Of a stretch of 43,221 nt of DNA, positions 15,027 through 24,183 are shown in pieces. Numbering within the stretch: position 1 is the first letter of the stretch; each line of letters opens with the position of its first letter. Source of the stretch: Clostridia bacterium (GTDB lineage Bacteria; Bacillota; Clostridia; Oscillospirales; Acutalibacteraceae); the NCBI GenBank assembly GCA_017397655.1, contig JAFQIG010000028.1, positions 1-43,221 of the forward strand, read 5' to 3'. Under the pieces are notes generated by a model, which searched no databases, was not told the DNA's origin, and worked only from the letters and a program-made list of their open reading frames with translations. Both the position numbers and the translations under genes were made by a program.

Positions 15027-16289
15027 ATGATTAACGTCAACGATTACATTGTGTCAAGCGACAGCGACGCTTTTGACAGAGCGATTTCGGCAATAGGTGA
15101 TGACGGTATAGTTATAATACCGCCGAGAAAGTCGGATATTGATCCCGACAGAAGCTGCTGGCTGATTGACAGAGCGATTCTGCTTCCCGAAAACACTACG
15201 GTTATTATGCAAAATTCGACAATCAAGCTTTCCGATAAATGCCGTGACAACTTTTTCAGAACGGCTAACTGCGGTATCGGTATTGCCTTTCCCGAAAAGA
15301 TAAAGAATGTACACATTAAGGGTGAGGGTACGTGTACTCTGATCGGTGCCGATTATCCGAGAGCTACAGGTGACAGCTCAAAGCTTCTTCACGCGCCGTG
15401 TCCGCACAAGGTATCGGATGCGATAAGGATAGCCGACTGGATTCCGACGGAACGCAGAGAATCGGGCGAGCTGACATTCTGGGACATCCACGACCATTCA
15501 TACGGTACCGATGCCGGAAAAGAGGGCGAGTCGCAGTATGGTGACTGGAGAGGCATCGGTATACTGTTTGCGAATACCGAGGATTTTTCCATATCGGGAC
15601 TTCGTCTTGTCAGAACACACGGTTGGGGCATTTCCATGGAAGAGTGCAGTAACGGCAGAGTCGAAAAAATTGACTTTGATTCCTGTATGTATAAGGAAAT
15701 CGACGGTATGTTGATGAATATGGAAAATCAGGATGGAATAGATGTCAGAAACGGCTGTCATCACATCATTATTTCGGATATTACCGGTTGTACCGGCGAT
15801 GATGTTGTTGCATTGACGGCTATTGCCGATCCGTATAATATGCCGGGAGGTTCGTTCAGATCAACCCACGTAATGCACGGTGACTGGTCCAAGCGTGAAA
15901 GAGATATTCACGATATTATTATCCGTAATGTGGTCGCACACTCATATCTTTGCTTTACGGTACGTCTGTTGCCTGCTCTTTCCGATATTTATAATGTTGT
16001 CATTGACGGAGTTATTGATACACAAACCGACTGTAAGGCGTCGGCAGGAACGATTCTGCTCGGAGATAACGGCTTTTACGGTGAGAACAAGAGAGACAGT
16101 ATGCGCAATATAACGATTTCAAATGTTATTTGCAACAGCAACGGTGCCATATGTCTTGAGGGCTTTCTGACCGATTCCGTTATAACGAATGTCATTAACA
16201 AGAATCCTGATGCAGTTGCTCTCAAGGTGGTCAGAGAGGGCGGACTCAAGAATGTTCAGACAAATAATCTTGTAACAATAATTCAATAA
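15027..16289 (+). CDS. GH28-like parallel beta-helix protein
   Basis: A 420-residue protein with the plan of the pectate-lyase/polygalacturonase superfamily: an N-terminal dFDRAISAIGDDGIVIIPP segment, NTTVIMQNSTIKL, then helix coils. QDGIDVRNGCHHIIISDITG and the following TGDDVVALTA resemble the acidic catalytic blocks of GH28, but the later GHG and RIK blocks are not found, so the reaction is uncertain (hydrolase, lyase or other). There is no signal peptide, so the substrate would be an imported oligosaccharide. It is transcribed alone, with its own promoter and terminator. Confidence 0.8.
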   Translation: MINVNDYIVSSDSDAFDRAISAIGDDGIVIIPPRKSDIDPDRSCWLIDRAILLPENTTVIMQNSTIKLSDKCRDNFFRTANCGIGIAFPEKIKNVHIKGEGTCTLIGADYPRATGDSSKLLHAPCPHKVSDAIRIADWIPTERRESGELTFWDIHDHSYGTDAGKEGESQYGDWRGIGILFANTEDFSISGLRLVRTHGWGISMEECSNGRVEKIDFDSCMYKEIDGMLMNMENQDGIDVRNGCHHIIISDITGCTGDDVVALTAIADPYNMPGGSFRSTHVMHGDWSKRERDIHDIIIRNVVAHSYLCFTVRLLPALSDIYNVVIDGVIDTQTDCKASAGTILLGDNGFYGENKRDSMRNITISNVICNSNGAICLEGFLTDSVITNVINKNPDAVALKVVREGGLKNVQTNNLVTIIQ

Positions 16290-16302
16290 AAAAACAATCG
16301 TT

Positions 16303-16335
16303 ACCATCCGATACTATATGTTCGGGTGGTTTTTT
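16303..16335 (+). terminator. Terminator of the GH28-like gene
   Basis: ACCATCCGA (16303-16311) pairs with TCGGGTGGT (16322-16330) with one G-U pair, followed by TTTTT. Confidence 0.85.
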
Positions 16336-16394
16336 GCTTGTCCCCAATATGGCAAAATAACGGCATATTAACTAAAAAATAATAAAATTTTTTG

Positions 16395-16423
16395 TTGAAA
16401 AATCTAACGAAATATGCTAAAAT
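16395..16423 (+). promoter_or_regulatory. Promoter of the pilus operon
   Basis: TTGAAA (16395-16400), a 17-base spacer and TAAAAT (16418-16423) with an upstream TGC. No other promoter of this quality was seen before the last sortase gene, so it may drive the whole cluster. Confidence 0.75.
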
Positions 16424-16460
16424 TATTTCGGTATGTTGTGTTTTGTTAGGAGTGGTTTGT

Positions 16461-16820
16461 ATGGATGATAAAGACTTGAAAAAATTGAGTCGGTTGGAGC
16501 TTCTGGAGCTGCTTCTGGAGGAGAGCCGTGAGAATGAAGAACTCAATTCCGAGCTTTTAAAAATCCGTGAAGCTGCCGCTGAGGATTCAAGGGAGATCCG
16601 GGCTCTTTCTGAAAAAGTCAATTCTGTTGAAAAGAATGTTGCCGAGATACGGGATATCCTTTCAAAAGAAAGGTTCACTACCGAAAGGTCAACAATAATC
16701 CCTGAGGATGCATTGCTTTTAAACAGTCTTCTGGAGTTCTACAAGTCGCATATGTACCTTATAAACGTATTTCCGAAAGCTTTAAAAGATAAACTGTTAA
16801 CTAAAATCAAAAGGTCATAA
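16461..16820 (+). CDS. Small coiled-coil protein of the pilus cluster
   Basis: A 119-residue soluble protein. Residues 1-75 are almost wholly charged helix with leucine heptads (LSRLELLELLLEESRENEEL and on), a clear coiled coil. The C-terminal part (LLLNSLLEFYKSHMYLIN) is a shorter helix pair ending in basic residues. No signal peptide or membrane segment. The start at 16461 has AGGAGTGG upstream; a longer frame to 16392 overlaps the promoter. It is 3 bases before the signal peptidase gene. I do not recognise a function; it could organise the cytoplasmic side of the pilus export site (inference from context). Confidence 0.75.
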   Translation: MDDKDLKKLSRLELLELLLEESRENEELNSELLKIREAAAEDSREIRALSEKVNSVEKNVAEIRDILSKERFTTERSTIIPEDALLLNSLLEFYKSHMYLINVFPKALKDKLLTKIKRS

Positions 16821-16823
16821 GAT

Positions 16824-17405
16824 ATGAAGAATAAACGCACGGAGTTTCCGCAAAGCACGTCAGTTGAAAAAGAGCTGAAGCGAGAGAAGTATCGTCAAAA
16901 GTTCAAGCTGTCTCTGAAGAGTACGTTTTTTACCCTGATAACCGTTGCGGCGATAGCGGTTCTGGTGGCTACACTGTGGTTGCCTGTTCTGGAGATTTAC
17001 GGCGATTCTATGTCGCCGTGTCTCAATGACGGAGAGATTGTCGTATCGGTAAAGAGTAAGACGTTTGACCCGGGAGAAGTAATCGCTTTTTACTACAACA
17101 ACAAAGTTCTGATTAAGCGCGTTATTGCAACATCGGGTGACTGGGTTGATATAAAAGAGGACGGAACGGTTTTTATAAACAATAAAGAGCTTGATGAGCC
17201 TTATCTTGAGGAGAAGGCGCTCGGTGACTGCGATATTGAGTTACCGTATCAGGTGCCCGAAAACAAGGTTTTTGTTATCGGTGACCACCGAAGTGTTTCT
17301 GTCGATTCACGAAACACTGCAGTCGGATGTATATCGGAGGATCAGATAGTAGGAAAGATTGTCTACAAGGTCTGGCCGTATAATGCATTCGGAGCTGTTA
17401 ATTAA
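16824..17405 (+). CDS. Signal peptidase I, pilus-cluster paralogue
   Basis: A 193-residue type I signal peptidase. One membrane segment lies at about 34-56, then the nucleophile S62 in GDSMSP, K98 in KVLIKRV as general base, and the box E motif GDHRSVSVDSR. All needed residues are present. Lying between the coiled-coil gene and the adhesin gene, it is probably dedicated to cutting the pilin precursors, as signal peptidases encoded inside pilus islands do in other Firmicutes (known of such islands). Its start is 3 bases after the previous stop. Confidence 0.92.
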   Translation: MKNKRTEFPQSTSVEKELKREKYRQKFKLSLKSTFFTLITVAAIAVLVATLWLPVLEIYGDSMSPCLNDGEIVVSVKSKTFDPGEVIAFYYNNKVLIKRVIATSGDWVDIKEDGTVFINNKELDEPYLEEKALGDCDIELPYQVPENKVFVIGDHRSVSVDSRNTAVGCISEDQIVGKIVYKVWPYNAFGAVN

Positions 17406-17430
17406 TTTTTAGGAAAGAAGAAAGCATTAA

Positions 17431-20400
17431 GTGCAGAGATTATGGCAGAAAATTGCATATATGCTTCGTCTGTCGCGCGTTAAAAAGCGCTGGCGGACTG
17501 TAGCTCGTATTTTATCTTTTGTCGTAATATTCTGCACGACATATATGCTGATACTTCCTGCCATAACGATGGAGAGGGAGCCGTATTGCGGAATACCTGA
17601 CCATACGCATACGGATAACTGTTATATTCTGTCAAATCCCGAGCTCGGTCCCGACGGCGAAACGTATACAGAGTGGGAGGCAACTCTGGCTTCTGTCGAA
17701 TATGTAAAGAGTGCTTCCGATAACATTGCATCGGTAGCTGCTTCACAGATCGGATATACGGAAAGCGAGCGTAACTATCTGACCGATGAAAACGGTGAAA
17801 AGCGCGGATACAGCAGATACGGTCAATGGTACGGTAATCCGTACGGCAACTGGAACGCCATGTTCGTTTCGTTCTGTCTCAATTACGCAAGGATCAGCAA
17901 CGTTTCCGAGCTGACCGCATCGAGCGCATCGGGACTTAAGATTAACTGGGAAAAGGCAGGATATTTTGAATCAGCTGAAAATCACAAGCCGTCGTGCGGA
18001 GAGCTGATATTTATCGACACGGACGCTGACGGAGAAACGGATACGGTCGGTATAGTCAGCGATACACGTAATTCCGAGATAACCGCAATTTTCGGAGACA
18101 TTGACCGTGCGGTTGTTCAGCAAAAGATAGAAAATACCGAAACGGTCTGCGGATACGGACTTTCGGGAATGCTCACGGTTGACGAGTCTTGGTTGGCGGA
18201 GGACGATGTATCTGTTTCTGTACAGGAGGAACAGATTGCTTCGGTCAATACATTGTTTCCTGTTGATATCATCGGAGAGGATGAGCTTCGCTCTGACATA
18301 CCCGAGAATATGGAGGTTAACTATATTTCGGACCTCGGCAGCCACGTTATGTCGGTTTATATCACCGACAATGAAGGAAATGAGATATCCAACGGTTCGA
18401 CTATCTATATCGGTGAAGAGTATCATATAGCTGTTGAGTTCCAGGAGTTTAACACAGGTAAGGTCTGGGAACAGTTCGCGCACGACGAAAACGGTTATAT
18501 GCACTACCGGATTCCGTCCAATCTGAAAGTTCATCCGTTTGATGAATGGCATCCCATCACGGCAAAGACTGATTTCGGCACCGTAGAAAATGTTGGCGAA
18601 TACTTTGTTGACGAAACAGGACTTCTTCGTGTAAGGTTTTTTGAAGTTGACGACGGTGAGGGCGGAACGATCAACTTTATTGACAAATACTCAAACACCG
18701 ATTTCACGCTTTCGTTTGAAGCTGCCATTGCAAATTCTGCATCGGGCAGCAATACCGAGATTAATTTCGGAGACCAGATCAAGGTCAATGTAAATGTTGA
18801 CGGCGGTGCGTCGATGAGCGTACAGAAGCTTCATACATATTTTGATCATACAACAAACCAGGTTGAATATCAGATAAAGGTACAGGCAACACACGGACTT
18901 GTCAAAAATCTTGTACTTTACGATGACATCTGGAATACACATACAGCACTCAGAGACACTATTGTTATTACCGATCTTGAGGGGAATGAGGTGGATTTTA
19001 CACCTACGGTTACCGATATTCCTGCCTCGGTGGGATACGGACCGAACGGCTTTATGCTCGGTGGATTCCCGGACTTTGCGGCAGGACAGGGATATCTGAT
19101 TACTTACAGATCGCAGATTCTTGATTCCGTTATTCAGAGCGGTGCGGAAACGGCCGACCTTTGGAACGGTCTTTATGCTACAGGTAACAGCGGTAACAAC
19201 AGCTTTGTTGATGCCTATGATGACGAATGGCTTCGTGTTGAATTCAAAAACCTTGAAAAAACCGGCAAACAGGCAACGTTGGAGGATGATGACGGTAACA
19301 GGGTTGATGTTCTGCAATGGGATGTTATCATTGTTAACAGTACAAGCGATATGCAAGGCACGCTGATTATCGATACTCTCGGCGAAGGACTGGAATATTA
19401 CACCGATGAACCCATTAAGGTCGTCTGTTATGACGATAGCGGCAACAAGTCAACCGTATACATTCCGTGGAGCAATGTTGCGGTTAACGGCAACTCGATG
19501 AGCTTCCCGCTTCCGTCAGGCACTTCGTTCGATGTTACTTACTATACTACATTTACTCCGCTTGAGGTCGGCGAAGATACAAAGTATTACTATAATTCCG
19601 TCAAAACAAACATCAACGGCAAGGATGTTGAAACGGGCGGTTCGGGTATGGTTGTCGGCTTTAATCCCACGGTCAGCAAGGCGGCAAGCGGTGACGATGG
19701 AGAGTATGTATACTTTACAATCAAAACACAGGTTCCTTCAATTATGAAGGACCGCGGCTACTTCTATCTGACCGACCTTGCGGCGTTCTGGAACTATCCG
19801 ACTCAGGGTGAATCGCTCTATGTCGATAACAAGCCGGAGGATGTTAAGGTTACGGCAACAACACAAAGCGGACAAACCGTTGTTTTTAATCCGTATGTCC
19901 AGGGTGGAAATTCAGAGAATACCTATATTCTGAAGGCACCTGCCACAGACGGTACGAATGAGAGGTATCACAGCTTTGAGATTTATTTTAATACAAGCGT
20001 TACCGAACATTCTTCGTCAAAATGGATTCTCGGTGAGGATGCCGAGCTTACCGTAACATACAAAATACCGTTTACGGCAAAGACTGATACCGATTGGTAC
20101 GGAATACCGGACGGAGAACAGACTCTCGAAGATGTACTTCTGAACGGCGGAAAGATGTCAAATGAGGTCTACTTCAATTTCTCTCAGGAAATTACGGCAG
20201 TCGGAACAACAAATTACGAATACAATCCGATTATTACAAAGAGTTCTATCCTCAACAAGGACGGAACCATCGACTATACGGTTGTGTTCCGCAATACCAT
20301 TCCGGGTTCGGGCGGTAATGAGGGATATCTGAATTACATAACAAACAATATAATATTTAACGATACGTTTGATGAAAGACTCGAGTATGTACCGGGATCG

Positions 20401-21720
20401 CTTGAAGTGAAAACCTACGATCCGTGGAGGGACTGGCTTTGGCTTTGCACATTCGGATATGAAGGCGCTGTTACAGGCAACACCCTGAGTATTCCCGGTG
20501 ATGAGCTTATGTTCAAGGAGTACAACTATGCCGAGGCACAGTATGACGAAAACGGTAACGATCTTTGGGGTACATACCTTGCCAACTCCGTTCATTATCT
20601 TGATTATGTTCATATTTTGAACAGCGGCGGCAGACACGTTTTTACTTACACGTTGAAACCGAAGGATGAATATCTCTACACGACGGAGCATTCAAAGCTT
20701 TACTTCGACAACGTTGCCGAGATTACATGGAACAACGATCAGACGTCAGGTCCTGCTAACGAAACTACGGAGTTCATAACCGGACTTATGGAGAAAAATG
20801 TAGTCCAGAAGGATTCGGAGCTTGATTTTGACATTCATATCAACAGAAATGCACTTGATATACTTGAGGGTGCAAGCACTCTTACCATTGTTGATACCAT
20901 GACAGAGAATCTTTCTGTTTACTGGGAAACGATAGATCTTCTTTATGAAGCGCCCGACGGAACGTGGATACATTTTAACAGCAATGAGAGCAGTTATTCT
21001 TATACTGTCACATATGATGCCGCGACAAACAGCCTGACCTTCATTGTTCCGGACAGTCTGCATATCAGAATTGACTATACAACGCTGATTACACAGACGG
21101 GAACGGTATCGGTAAACAACTCGGTGCGTATAGAGGGCAAGGCGCAGGTTACGGATCTGATAAATTCACAGTTCCAAGTAGCAAAGCACAGCGGTGATGC
21201 ATCAGGTTCGGTTCATGATCTGACTCTTCTGAAACAGGACGGTATAACAAAGCTTCCGCTTGAAGGTGCAAGCTTTCATCTGTACGGTCCTGTCGGTGAT
21301 GCAAGTGAGCAGTTACCTGAGGGTGCTGTCCGCGATATCTGGACAGACCACGGATTTTACCTGCATTATATAGGAACATATACTACAGGCGCTGACGGTA
21401 CCGTAAATATGTCTACACAGTACCTGACGGAAGGCGGACCTTATGCGCTTGTTGAGGCGGAAGCTCCGCCGGGCTATGATAAGCTGATCGACCCTGTTTA
21501 TTTCTATTTCTATACGGAAGATCCTCACGGACACCATCAGTCGGTCAGTACGATTATTACCGTAGAAAACGTTATGGTTGTAAATACCCTGCCGCAAACA
21601 GGCGGCATCGGCACCTATACATTATATATAATCGGGGATGTGCTCATAGCGTTGAGCGCTGTCTTCCTGCTTCGATATAGAAATCGGCGAAGAAAGGAGG
21701 GTAGTAGGCTCAGAGCTTGA
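17431..21720 (+). CDS. Large LPQTG-anchored surface adhesin, probable pilus tip protein
   Basis: A 1429-residue cell-wall protein. It starts with GTG (AGGAAAGAAG about 10 bases upstream). A basic N-terminus and one hydrophobic segment (about 27-46) act as signal sequence, followed by a Cys/His block (CGIPDHTHTDNCY). Residues ~95-250 resemble a CHAP amidase domain, but the catalytic Cys is Asn (N142 in GNWNAMF) and the histidine before VGIV is Thr (T205). A long array of beta-sandwich, adhesin-like domains follows, then a Cna_B domain (EGASFHLYG ... EAEAPPGYDK). The end is a sorting signal: LPQTGG at 1387, a hydrophobic stretch and a basic tail. Inference: tip adhesin polymerised on the pilus or attached to the wall. 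Confidence 0.9.
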   Translation: MQRLWQKIAYMLRLSRVKKRWRTVARILSFVVIFCTTYMLILPAITMEREPYCGIPDHTHTDNCYILSNPELGPDGETYTEWEATLASVEYVKSASDNIASVAASQIGYTESERNYLTDENGEKRGYSRYGQWYGNPYGNWNAMFVSFCLNYARISNVSELTASSASGLKINWEKAGYFESAENHKPSCGELIFIDTDADGETDTVGIVSDTRNSEITAIFGDIDRAVVQQKIENTETVCGYGLSGMLTVDESWLAEDDVSVSVQEEQIASVNTLFPVDIIGEDELRSDIPENMEVNYISDLGSHVMSVYITDNEGNEISNGSTIYIGEEYHIAVEFQEFNTGKVWEQFAHDENGYMHYRIPSNLKVHPFDEWHPITAKTDFGTVENVGEYFVDETGLLRVRFFEVDDGEGGTINFIDKYSNTDFTLSFEAAIANSASGSNTEINFGDQIKVNVNVDGGASMSVQKLHTYFDHTTNQVEYQIKVQATHGLVKNLVLYDDIWNTHTALRDTIVITDLEGNEVDFTPTVTDIPASVGYGPNGFMLGGFPDFAAGQGYLITYRSQILDSVIQSGAETADLWNGLYATGNSGNNSFVDAYDDEWLRVEFKNLEKTGKQATLEDDDGNRVDVLQWDVIIVNSTSDMQGTLIIDTLGEGLEYYTDEPIKVVCYDDSGNKSTVYIPWSNVAVNGNSMSFPLPSGTSFDVTYYTTFTPLEVGEDTKYYYNSVKTNINGKDVETGGSGMVVGFNPTVSKAASGDDGEYVYFTIKTQVPSIMKDRGYFYLTDLAAFWNYPTQGESLYVDNKPEDVKVTATTQSGQTVVFNPYVQGGNSENTYILKAPATDGTNERYHSFEIYFNTSVTEHSSSKWILGEDAELTVTYKIPFTAKTDTDWYGIPDGEQTLEDVLLNGGKMSNEVYFNFSQEITAVGTTNYEYNPIITKSSILNKDGTIDYTVVFRNTIPGSGGNEGYLNYITNNIIFNDTFDERLEYVPGSLEVKTYDPWRDWLWLCTFGYEGAVTGNTLSIPGDELMFKEYNYAEAQYDENGNDLWGTYLANSVHYLDYVHILNSGGRHVFTYTLKPKDEYLYTTEHSKLYFDNVAEITWNNDQTSGPANETTEFITGLMEKNVVQKDSELDFDIHINRNALDILEGASTLTIVDTMTENLSVYWETIDLLYEAPDGTWIHFNSNESSYSYTVTYDAATNSLTFIVPDSLHIRIDYTTLITQTGTVSVNNSVRIEGKAQVTDLINSQFQVAKHSGDASGSVHDLTLLKQDGITKLPLEGASFHLYGPVGDASEQLPEGAVRDIWTDHGFYLHYIGTYTTGADGTVNMSTQYLTEGGPYALVEAEAPPGYDKLIDPVYFYFYTEDPHGHHQSVSTIITVENVMVVNTLPQTGGIGTYTLYIIGDVLIALSAVFLLRYRNRRRKEGSRLRA

Positions 21721-21752
21721 GGACGAACCGCTTATATAAAAACAGTAAAAAA

Positions 21753-21766
21753 CTCCCTGACGGGAG
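21753..21766 (+). promoter_or_regulatory. Small hairpin before the major pilin gene
   Basis: CTCCC (21753-21757) pairs with GGGAG (21762-21766) over TGAC. It lies in the leader just before the pilin ribosome site (AAAGGAAA) and could stabilise or mark a processed pilin message. Confidence 0.4.
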
Positions 21767-21784
21767 AAAGAAAGGAAAAATACT

Positions 21785-23245
21785 ATGAAAAAGGCAAACA
21801 AAATCTTCAGTTTGTTACTTGCAGTTGCAGTAGTTTTTGCTATGGCAATTCCTGCTTTTGCAGCAGACTGGACAGGCTCGATCACAATCGAAGGCACAAC
21901 AGCAGTTTCTGTTGACGGCAAAACCTTCAATGCTTATCAGATTCTTGAAGCAAATGCCATCGACGAAGATGACCTTGATGCAGGTGTAGTTTACTCTATT
22001 CCCGCAGCAATGCAGAGCTTCTACAACGAGCTTTGTGCAAAGGCTGACGGTGAAAATGCTACTATCGATGAGGTTATCGATTACATCGAAGGTTCTGCAG
22101 ATCTTCAGGCTTTCGCTGCAGAGGCTCTTCAGGCAGCTAAGGATGCAGGCATCGCACCGGCATCCGTTACAGGTGGCGAAGATAACAAGGCTACATTTGA
22201 AAACCTTGCTTTCGGCTACTATGTAATCGAAGACGATGCAACTACAACTCCCGTTTCTGCTCTTATGCTCAGAACAACTTCCGAAACAGTCACAATCAAG
22301 GCTGACAAGCCCGCAATCGAGAAGAAGATCGACGGCGATGAAGACAAGGATAATTCTACATTAGGTCTTGTTGATTACAACACAGCAACAGTCGGTGAAG
22401 AGGTTCCTTATGTTATCACATCCAAGGTTCCGGATATGACAGGCTATGATTCCTACACATTCGTAGTAACCGATACTTTCTCTGCAGGTCTTACATTCAA
22501 CAATGATATCGCTATCACAATCGGTGAAGAGCTTGAAGCTGATGTTGACTACACAGTAGAAATCGACGGTCAGAAAGTTACAATCACATTTGTAGATTTC
22601 ATCCAGTATGCAAAGAATACTGATATCGTTATCACATATTCTGCAACAGTTAACGAGAATGCTGTTATCGGCACAGAGGGTAACCCCAATGCTGTTAACC
22701 TTACATACTCCAACAACCCCCAGATCACAGAGTCCAAAGAGACAACTCCCGACGACGTCGTTTATACTTATCTTGCAGATCTTGTAATCAACAAGACAGG
22801 TAACGATGATCAGCCTCTTGAAGGTGCAGTATTCTCGGTTCTTCACAACGATGAAGTTATCGCAACAGGCACTTCTGATGAATACGGTAAAGTTATCTTC
22901 ACATGGGTAAACGGTGTTGGCCTTAAAGACGGCGAAACATACACAATCCACGAAGATATGGCTCCCGCAGGCTACAACGAAGCTGACGATATCACTTTCA
23001 AAGTTATCTGCACAGATCCCACAGCTCCCGAAACAGCTTGCACATGGAGTGTAGAAAACGATGAAAACGTTTCCTACTCCGAAGATGACGAGTACTTCGT
23101 AACAACAATCAAGAACCTTACAGGTTCTCTTCTTCCCGAGACAGGCGGCATCGGTACAACAATCTTCTACATTGTCGGTGCTCTCTTTGTAATCGGTGCA
23201 ATCGTTTACCTTGTTGCAAAGAAAAAGTCTTCTGTTGAAGCATAA
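21785..23245 (+). CDS. Major pilin subunit (SpaA-type, LPETG)
   Basis: A 486-residue pilin. A signal peptide is cleaved about A26/A27 (AIPAFA-ADW). Domain 1 ends near GYYVIEDDA; the segment TIKADKPAIEKKID is the likely pilin-motif region giving the lysine for polymerisation. A middle Cna-like domain and a C-terminal Cna_B domain with GETYTIHEDMAPAGY follow; the E-box glutamate there is expected to support an intramolecular isopeptide bond (family knowledge). The sorting signal LPETG is at 450-454, then a hydrophobic helix and a KKK tail. Codon use is strikingly optimised compared with neighbours (many GTT, GCA, CTT, ATC, ACA), as expected for an abundant protein. Confidence 0.92.
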   Translation: MKKANKIFSLLLAVAVVFAMAIPAFAADWTGSITIEGTTAVSVDGKTFNAYQILEANAIDEDDLDAGVVYSIPAAMQSFYNELCAKADGENATIDEVIDYIEGSADLQAFAAEALQAAKDAGIAPASVTGGEDNKATFENLAFGYYVIEDDATTTPVSALMLRTTSETVTIKADKPAIEKKIDGDEDKDNSTLGLVDYNTATVGEEVPYVITSKVPDMTGYDSYTFVVTDTFSAGLTFNNDIAITIGEELEADVDYTVEIDGQKVTITFVDFIQYAKNTDIVITYSATVNENAVIGTEGNPNAVNLTYSNNPQITESKETTPDDVVYTYLADLVINKTGNDDQPLEGAVFSVLHNDEVIATGTSDEYGKVIFTWVNGVGLKDGETYTIHEDMAPAGYNEADDITFKVICTDPTAPETACTWSVENDENVSYSEDDEYFVTTIKNLTGSLLPETGGIGTTIFYIVGALFVIGAIVYLVAKKKSSVEA

Positions 23246-23263
23246 TTAAAGCATTGGTTATTT

Positions 23264-23323
23264 TTTGCACGGGAACGAAAGTTCCCGTGCAAATCTCAAA
23301 AATTTGCAAGAGCGCTCTCTTGC
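23264..23323 (+). promoter_or_regulatory. Two strong hairpins between major pilin and sortase genes
   Basis: A perfect 13-bp stem (23264-23276 with 23281-23293) closes on a GAAA tetraloop. A second 7-bp stem GCAAGAG/CTCTTGC (23306-23312, 23317-23323) follows before the sortase ribosome site GGAGGG. Neither is followed by a T-run. An alternative stem GCAAAT/ATTTGC would compete with both. Likely roles are 3' end protection or processing of the pilin message or partial termination, lowering sortase expression. Confidence 0.65.
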
Positions 23324-23342
23324 GCAGTAAGGAGGGTCTTAC

Positions 23343-24161
23343 GTGAAAAAATACGGTATGACGATATTTTTTACTGTTATATTTTTTGTAGGACTTTGCT
23401 TACTGCTGTATCCTACCGTCAGCAACTGGTGGAATAACCGAAACCAGTCAAGGGCGATATCCACTTACTTTGAAAATGTAGAAACACTCGATCAGTCAAA
23501 AATAGATGATCTGATGGAAAAGGCAAGGCAGTTTAATGATCGCATAAAAACTTCAAACGGCGTTCAATATATAACAAGCGATATGCAGAAGGAGTATTAT
23601 AAGCTTCTTGATATTTCAGGAACGGGCGTTATGGCATATATCGAAATTCCGGGAATCAATGTTTCGCTTCCCGTATATCACGGTGTCAGCGACAGCGTTC
23701 TGCAGGTCGCTGTCGGTCATATTGATTGGACCAGCCTGCCCGTTGGCGGTGCATCTTCGCACAGCGTTTTATCGGGACACAGAGGTCTTCCTTCTGCTAA
23801 GCTTTTTACAAATCTTGATAAACTTTCCACAGGAGACATCTTTATTATTAATATTCTGAAAGAAACGTTGACTTATCAGGTTGATCAGATACTTATTGTT
23901 GAGCCTGACGATGTTGATTCGCTGAAAATCGTTGAGGGAAAGGACTACTGCACGTTGGTTACGTGTACTCCGTACGGTGTTAACTCTCACCGACTGCTGG
24001 TGCGTGGACACAGAATCGCAAATATTGAGGAATCACCCGTTATCCACGTTATTAACGAAGCAGGTATTATAGACAATCTGATTGTCGCATCGTTCCTTGC
24101 CGTTCCGATGGTTTTTGCTTTGTTCATTTATATTATGATTAAATACAGAAAGAAAAAGTGA
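23343..24161 (+). CDS. Class C (pilin-polymerising) sortase
   Basis: A 272-residue sortase with an N-terminal membrane segment (about 7-25), the catalytic domain from about residue 95, H146 (LSGHRG), C208 (TLVTCTP) and R217 (NSHR), and a second C-terminal membrane segment, the arrangement typical of class C pilus sortases. The region before the catalytic domain lacks an obvious DP-W/F/Y lid motif. Starts with GTG after GGAGGG. It should join LPETG pilins through a lysine of the next subunit. Confidence 0.92.
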   Translation: MKKYGMTIFFTVIFFVGLCLLLYPTVSNWWNNRNQSRAISTYFENVETLDQSKIDDLMEKARQFNDRIKTSNGVQYITSDMQKEYYKLLDISGTGVMAYIEIPGINVSLPVYHGVSDSVLQVAVGHIDWTSLPVGGASSHSVLSGHRGLPSAKLFTNLDKLSTGDIFIINILKETLTYQVDQILIVEPDDVDSLKIVEGKDYCTLVTCTPYGVNSHRLLVRGHRIANIEESPVIHVINEAGIIDNLIVASFLAVPMVFALFIYIMIKYRKKK

Positions 24162-24183
24162 TGCACACAAAGAGGTGTATGCT

